The position numbers and the translations under genes are program-made. A DNA stretch of 64,000 nucleotides from an uncultured Phascolarctobacterium sp. Its GTDB lineage: Bacteria; Bacillota; Negativicutes; Acidaminococcales; Acidaminococcaceae. Below are positions 58,791 through 64,000 of the stretch, in pieces. The notes under the pieces are model-generated. The model was not told the origin of the DNA. It saw only the letters and a list, made by a program, of their open reading frames with translations, and did no database searches. Positions within the stretch are counted from its first letter, which is position 1. Every line of letters begins with the position of its first letter. The DNA lies in contig CANREP010000001.1 of assembly GCA_947629685.1 (NCBI GenBank), positions 1 to 64,000 of the forward strand, written 5' to 3'.

Positions 58791-60188
58791 TTACGCATTA
58801 AATACCTTGCCCGGATTCAAGATGTTATTAGGATCCATGGCGTGTTTAATAGAGCGCATGATTTCCATTTCTACCGGGTTGGTATAAGTTTCCATGGCCG
58901 GCAGTTTTTTAGCGCCGATGCCATGTTCACCGCTCAGGCGTCCGCCCAGGCTGTAAACATAGGCATAAGCTTCCGCATGGAAACGCTGCAGCTCGTCTTC
59001 CCATTGTTCGTCGCTCATCTCGCCTTTCAGAATCTGGAAGTGCAGGTTGCCGTCACCGGCATGGGCTAAAGTAAAGAGTTTAAAGCTGTAATTTTTAGAA
59101 ACCTCGGTCAGATGCTCGATGCAGACCGCAATCTTATCTACGGGCACTACCAGGTCGTCAGAAGTGCTTACCTTAGACAGCAAACGGGTTGCTTCCAGAC
59201 AGTTGCGGCGGACCTTCCACACGCGCTCGTCGGCTTCCAGTACGTCGGTAGCGCCGCTGGCAGTGCAGATTTCGTCCAGCTGCTCCATCTTCATATCCAG
59301 TTCGTCTTCATTAAAGGTTTCTACGGTAACAATAACATAGCTGCCGTCTTCATAATGAGGCAATCTGATTTCTGAATAATCGCTGGCGGCGCGCACGAAA
59401 TTATTGTCCATAAATTCTACGCTGGTAGGATTAAGACCGGCCTTAATCAGATTAGGCACCAGATCAACAGCTTTGTTGACATCGGTAAAGATAGCTAAAA
59501 TATCAATCTTATACGGGCACAACGGCAAAAGCTTCAAGGTAGCCTTGGTAATGATGCCCAAGGTGCCTTCGCTGCCCATTACCAGCTGTTCCAGGCAGTA
59601 GCCGGTAGAACATTTTTTCAAACGGGAGCCTAACTCCACTATTTCGCCGGTCGGCGTTACTACTTCTATGGAATATACCTGATGACGGGTAGTACCATAG
59701 CGCACAGCCTTATTGCCGCCCGCATTGGTGGCAATATTGCCGCCGATCAGGCAGCTTTCCGCACTGCAGGGATCGCCTGCATATAAAAGGCCGGCTTCAT
59801 TGGCTTTCTGCTGGATTTCTACGGTACGCGCGCCCGCTTCTACTACCATATACATAGCGTCGGCGTTCAGCTCGATAATTTTATCCATACGTTCCAAAAG
59901 CAGTACGATACCGCCGCATACAGGTACCGCGCCGCAGGAAACGCTGGTCCCGGCACTGCGGGGAGTTACCGGCACCAGGTATTTATTAGCTATCTTCATC
60001 ACAGCCGCTACTTCTTCCGTACTGCCCGGCAGTACTACTACCTCCGGCAGATGATGGTAATGCGGGTCAGTTTCTTCATCCGTCTTATAACGGTCGAGCG
60101 TCTCCGCATCCACCTTGACATTTTCTTCTCCCACTGCCGCGCGCAGCGCTTCCAGGACTTCCTCGGTTACAGGGTTATACTTGGTCAT
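58791..60188 (-). CDS. FAD-linked oxidase (GlcD/D-lactate dehydrogenase family), copy 2
   Basis: LPGSTEEVAAVMKIANKY, GGNIATNAGGNKAVRYG, SGEHGIGAKKL. Confidence 0.92.
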   Translation of the reverse strand: MTKYNPVTEEVLEALRAAVGEENVKVDAETLDRYKTDEETDPHYHHLPEVVVLPGSTEEVAAVMKIANKYLVPVTPRSAGTSVSCGAVPVCGGIVLLLERMDKIIELNADAMYMVVEAGARTVEIQQKANEAGLLYAGDPCSAESCLIGGNIATNAGGNKAVRYGTTRHQVYSIEVVTPTGEIVELGSRLKKCSTGYCLEQLVMGSEGTLGIITKATLKLLPLCPYKIDILAIFTDVNKAVDLVPNLIKAGLNPTSVEFMDNNFVRAASDYSEIRLPHYEDGSYVIVTVETFNEDELDMKMEQLDEICTASGATDVLEADERVWKVRRNCLEATRLLSKVSTSDDLVVPVDKIAVCIEHLTEVSKNYSFKLFTLAHAGDGNLHFQILKGEMSDEQWEDELQRFHAEAYAYVYSLGGRLSGEHGIGAKKLPAMETYTNPVEMEIMRSIKHAMDPNNILNPGKVFNA

Positions 60189-60229
60189 TTTTCATTCAAT
60201 CCTTTCTTTCCTACAATTCTACCATGCTG

Positions 60230-61630
60230 CTAAGCATTGAATATCTTACCCGGGTTAAGGATCAGCTGAGGATCCCAGGCCAGCTTGATCTTGCGCATGA
60301 GTTCAAGCTCGCCGGCCGGAGTATAGGCTTCCATATAGGCCAGTTTCTTGGCGCCGATACCGTGCTCGCCGGCCAGACGGCCGCCCTGGCTGTAAGCGTA
60401 GCTGTAAACCTCGTTATGGAAAGCAGCTACGTTCTTTTCCCATTCTTCGTCAGTTAAATCGCACTTGCAGAGCACGATATGCAGGTTGCCGTCGCCGATA
60501 TGGGCGTTGATTTTTACAGGGAACGGATATTTTTCCCCTACCTGCATAATGTATTTGATAGTCTCGGCAATCTTATCTACCGGCACGACTACGTCGTCAG
60601 TCAAAGATACCAGGCTGATCAGCCGGACGGACTCCTGACAGTTACGGCGCATACTCCAGATGCGGTCGTCAGCTTCCAGTACGTCGATAGCGCCCGCTGC
60701 TTCGCACAGCTCGTCCAGTTTCTCCATTTTGAGGTCCAGTTCGTCTTCAGTAAAGGTTTCTACAGTGATGATGACGTAGATACCGTCTTCATAATGGGGC
60801 GCGCCCTTAAATTCGATATAATCGGCGGTGCTGCGCACATAGGAATTGTCCATATATTCGATGCTAGTAGGATTTAATCCGGCCTGCATGATTTTAGGCA
60901 CTACGTCCAAAGCTTTGACAGGATCGTCAAAAACTGCCAGCAAATCGAAACGGTACGGCGGCAGCGGCTGCAATTTCAGCGTCGCCTTAGTAATAATGCC
61001 CAGCGTACCTTCGCTGCCCATGATAAGCTGCTCCATGCAGTAGCCAGTAGAGCATTTTTTCAGTCTTGCCCCTACTTCTACAATCTCGCCGGTAGGCGTA
61101 ACCACTTCCAGGCTGTATACCTGATTACGGGTAACGCCATAGCGTACCGCCTTATTACCGCCGGCATTGGTAGCCAGGTTGCCGCCTATCTGGCAGCTTT
61201 CGGCGCTGCAGGGATCGCCTGCATATAAAAAGCCGGCTTCATTGGCACGCTTTTGAATATCGATTGTACGCACACCTGCTTCTACCACCATATACATAGC
61301 TGTAGTATCCATTTCCAGAATCCTGTTCATGCGCTCCATTAACAGCACGATGCCGCCGCAGACGGGGATAGCCCCGTCCGCCAGGCTGGTACCGCCGCCG
61401 CGCACAGTAACGGGCACATTATACTTGTTGCACAGCTTCACTACTGCCGCTACTTCTTCGCTGCTGCCCGGCAGCACTACTGCTTCCGGCAGATGGAACA
61501 TCCTGGGGTCGGTTTCCTCATCAGTCTTGTACTGCTCCAGCTTATCGGCAGCCGTCAGCACATATTCAGCTCCCAGCACCGCCTCCAGTTCTGCCAGCAT
61601 TTCTTTGTTTACAGAAGCATATTCTTTCAT
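60230..61630 (-). CDS. FAD-linked oxidase (GlcD family), copy 1
   Basis: Same architecture and long identical stretches with 58791..60188. Confidence 0.92.
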   Translation of the reverse strand: MKEYASVNKEMLAELEAVLGAEYVLTAADKLEQYKTDEETDPRMFHLPEAVVLPGSSEEVAAVVKLCNKYNVPVTVRGGGTSLADGAIPVCGGIVLLMERMNRILEMDTTAMYMVVEAGVRTIDIQKRANEAGFLYAGDPCSAESCQIGGNLATNAGGNKAVRYGVTRNQVYSLEVVTPTGEIVEVGARLKKCSTGYCMEQLIMGSEGTLGIITKATLKLQPLPPYRFDLLAVFDDPVKALDVVPKIMQAGLNPTSIEYMDNSYVRSTADYIEFKGAPHYEDGIYVIITVETFTEDELDLKMEKLDELCEAAGAIDVLEADDRIWSMRRNCQESVRLISLVSLTDDVVVPVDKIAETIKYIMQVGEKYPFPVKINAHIGDGNLHIVLCKCDLTDEEWEKNVAAFHNEVYSYAYSQGGRLAGEHGIGAKKLAYMEAYTPAGELELMRKIKLAWDPQLILNPGKIFNA

Positions 61631-62404
61631 CTATCTTCCCACCTTATCCATTTTTTCTATACTTATTTGGGGATTAACATATCTGGTCTTGCTGTTTATT
61701 TTCTTGCGTCCGGCCCGGATAGCGCTCTGCGGACACCAGTGCAGGCATCCCAGACAGACGGCGCAGCTGTTGCCAAACGTCGGCCTGCCATCCTGCATGG
61801 AAATATTACCTGCAGGACAGATACGCGCACAAATACCGCAGCCTACACACTTTTGCCCATCAACCTGCGGCCTGTCCGCCTGCAGTATGCCGCGGATAAA
61901 CTTCCAGCCAAGCGCCGTACCGCCATGCTCCCAGAGAAACGCATCCCGGCAGCGGCTGAGATCCTGCTCTTTAGCCGTCAGACGGCGCTGCATACCAGCC
62001 AGCTTATCCTCCGCTGCCGTAAGCATCTTGCTGCGGATAAATTCCGGCACCGCAAAGAAATTATCCGGCATAGCGATATCCTGCGCGTAATCCAGCCTGA
62101 TGTTCTGCGCCGCCAGCAGCTGATGCAGCTGCTTTAAGGCAAAACCGGCGTTAGCGCCCATCGTCACAAGGGCAAAGCAGTAAGCAGGCGCTGCTTGCAG
62201 CTGTCTGAGAAACTCCGCTGCAAACGGCGGCAGAGCGAAACAATATACGGGGCAGACGATACCCAAGATGTCATCCTGCACCTTATAAGGGCTCCGCAGA
62301 TAGTCGCCCATCTTTTCCAAACGGCAGTCCGTAAGTGCGTCCTGCGCTTTTTGCGCTGCATACAGGCTATTGCCTGTGCCGCTTAAATAAAATATAACAG
62401 CCAT
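61631..62404 (-). CDS. EFR1-type ferredoxin protein (flavodoxin fold plus 4Fe-4S ferredoxin)
   Basis: FYLSGTGNSLYAA; CVGCGICARICPAGNI and CAVCLGCLHWCPQSAI. Confidence 0.88.
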   Translation of the reverse strand: MAVIFYLSGTGNSLYAAQKAQDALTDCRLEKMGDYLRSPYKVQDDILGIVCPVYCFALPPFAAEFLRQLQAAPAYCFALVTMGANAGFALKQLHQLLAAQNIRLDYAQDIAMPDNFFAVPEFIRSKMLTAAEDKLAGMQRRLTAKEQDLSRCRDAFLWEHGGTALGWKFIRGILQADRPQVDGQKCVGCGICARICPAGNISMQDGRPTFGNSCAVCLGCLHWCPQSAIRAGRKKINSKTRYVNPQISIEKMDKVGR

Positions 62405-62604
62405 ATCTTTCTCCCATTATAAAAAAATCCTTCCTAATTATAATACAAAAAATGGCGTTTGTCTTGCCAGCCCATGTAAAAAAGCAGCGCACAAGGCGCT
62501 GCTTGCTGAAAACTGTATTATTTTTTACATTTAAACCAACTATAAGGCATAGCCTGTACTACCGTTACATTGTCGGCAGCCGTACTGGTCTTAGCGGTTC
62601 CGTT

Positions 62605-63867
62605 TTAAAAATTACGCTGATAGCTGATGCCAAAAATTTTGGCATAGTTATCATGAGTATGCGCGTGCGTATATCCGTCAGTCTGATGGCCGCCGAAGCT
62701 CAAATCGCCGATATCCATCCAGCCTAAAGTCAGCGCCAGCGTCTGGTCATCGTCGTGATACTGAGCGCCGAGGGAATAGGTACGACGATTGCCGGTAGGC
62801 ACGATAAAGTCGCCGCCGTCATAGGGAATGGACGATTCATCATAGGCAAAGCCTGCCAGCACGCTGTATTTATCACTGAGCTTATGTTCCACACCGATAG
62901 CATAACGCCAGCCGTCCGACCAGTTTTTAGGATTCTCACTGGAAGTAACAGGGTACAGACCTCCTCCAACAGGCACGTATCCTATTGCACCATCAAAATA
63001 AATATTCAGTGCATCATAAGAACTCCAGCCAGTCCAGGTACCGTTTAATTCCACCCGTGTCTTATCATCAAACTTGTGACTGTAGCCGATACTCCAGCTG
63101 TCCGGCAGCGTCACCTCGCCGTAAGCACCTGTCTTCGTATTTAAGGTGCCATAGGCATTGAAATCAGCTTCCATGGAATGGGTAATCTTGCTGCGGTACA
63201 CTACGCCCATTTCGTTTTTATCATCGAAAGTATAGTTTACTGCCGCATTCCAGCCAAGCGCATAGCTTTCGCCATCCAGATGAGTTGGCCCGCCAACAAG
63301 ATTGCCTTTATTATCAGCCAATGTTAAATTTTTTTCTAAATCAAGGCCAACATAGTTGATGTCCGCACCTACTGCGGCGCTCCATTTCTTATCAAATTTG
63401 CGGGCATAAGTAGGCGTAACGCTCACGCCTGCCAGCTTGGAGAAAAAGGCGTTAGTTGCTACCGTAGAGTTTCTTTCAAACTCAGAAATCATACCGAAGC
63501 GGGTATAAGCGCCGATACCGAACCATTCCTTGTCGTTGAGCTGTTTAACATAATAACCGCTCGGCACCCAGGCAGCGTGTACAACATTCTTTCCTGACTC
63601 AAAATTACTACCTTTATCGTCAAACAAATCATATTTGCCATGAGGGCTGATGTAAACGGCGCTCTGTTTAAAAGCTTCTCCCTGTACCTTGGTAATAGAA
63701 GCAGGATTATAGGCAATATTAGCCGCGTCATTTTCGGCAAACATGCGGGCCCCGCCCATGGCCACGCCTTCTGCGCTCCATTCGTTAATGGCGAAACCTT
63801 CTGCGCCTGCCGTCTGAGACGCCAGCAGCACTGCCGCCGCACTTAAAGCAAGTAATTGTTTTTTCAC
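62605..63867 (-). CDS. OmpP1/FadL-family outer-membrane protein
   Basis: Signal peptide, NEWSAEGVAMGGARMFAENDAANIAYNPAS; C-terminal aromatic residue. Confidence 0.88.
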   Translation of the reverse strand: MKKQLLALSAAAVLLASQTAGAEGFAINEWSAEGVAMGGARMFAENDAANIAYNPASITKVQGEAFKQSAVYISPHGKYDLFDDKGSNFESGKNVVHAAWVPSGYYVKQLNDKEWFGIGAYTRFGMISEFERNSTVATNAFFSKLAGVSVTPTYARKFDKKWSAAVGADINYVGLDLEKNLTLADNKGNLVGGPTHLDGESYALGWNAAVNYTFDDKNEMGVVYRSKITHSMEADFNAYGTLNTKTGAYGEVTLPDSWSIGYSHKFDDKTRVELNGTWTGWSSYDALNIYFDGAIGYVPVGGGLYPVTSSENPKNWSDGWRYAIGVEHKLSDKYSVLAGFAYDESSIPYDGGDFIVPTGNRRTYSLGAQYHDDDQTLALTLGWMDIGDLSFGGHQTDGYTHAHTHDNYAKIFGISYQRNF

Positions 63868-64000
63868 GTATGTACGTCCTTTCAGTAGGATTTACTTTAA
63901 TATTGTATATTTTATCAGTTTTTTGAATTTTTCAAATAAAATCTTTTAATCATCTGTTTAACCGCTCATAAAAAAAGACTGCCGCAGCAGTCCTTCTTTA

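Overview
This 64 kb window looks chromosomal, from a diderm Firmicute (Negativicutes-like). That assignment is inferred: Firmicutes-type synteny and a T-box occur together with an autotransporter and a FadL-type outer-membrane protein. At the left edge is a large type V-A (Cas12a-type) CRISPR array with 31 identical 36-nt repeats and 30 spacers of 25-29 nt. It sits between two gene fragments: an rfbB (dTDP-glucose 4,6-dehydratase) remnant where the leader should be, and an AAA/DUF4143-type ATPase cut off by the last repeat. No cas genes are visible, so they would lie upstream of base 1 or elsewhere. The rest is mostly core metabolism: thiC with a TPP riboswitch; cysE/gltD-like; cstA; a serine operon (T-box, serC, serA, frameshifted histidine phosphatase); walJ-htrA-rlmH; tex; a fakA/fakB-like pair; tRNA-Ser(GGA)-ffs-dnaX-ybaB-recR-bofA; a 2-hydroxyacid FAD-oxidase cluster; and an AT-rich segment carrying a 1189-aa autotransporter. 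The best leads are (1) the CRISPR array and its gene-fragment borders, (2) a serine T-box that seems to have two antiterminator/terminator modules behind one Stem I, and (3) a small frameshift in the third gene of the serine operon, possibly the missing phosphoserine phosphatase.
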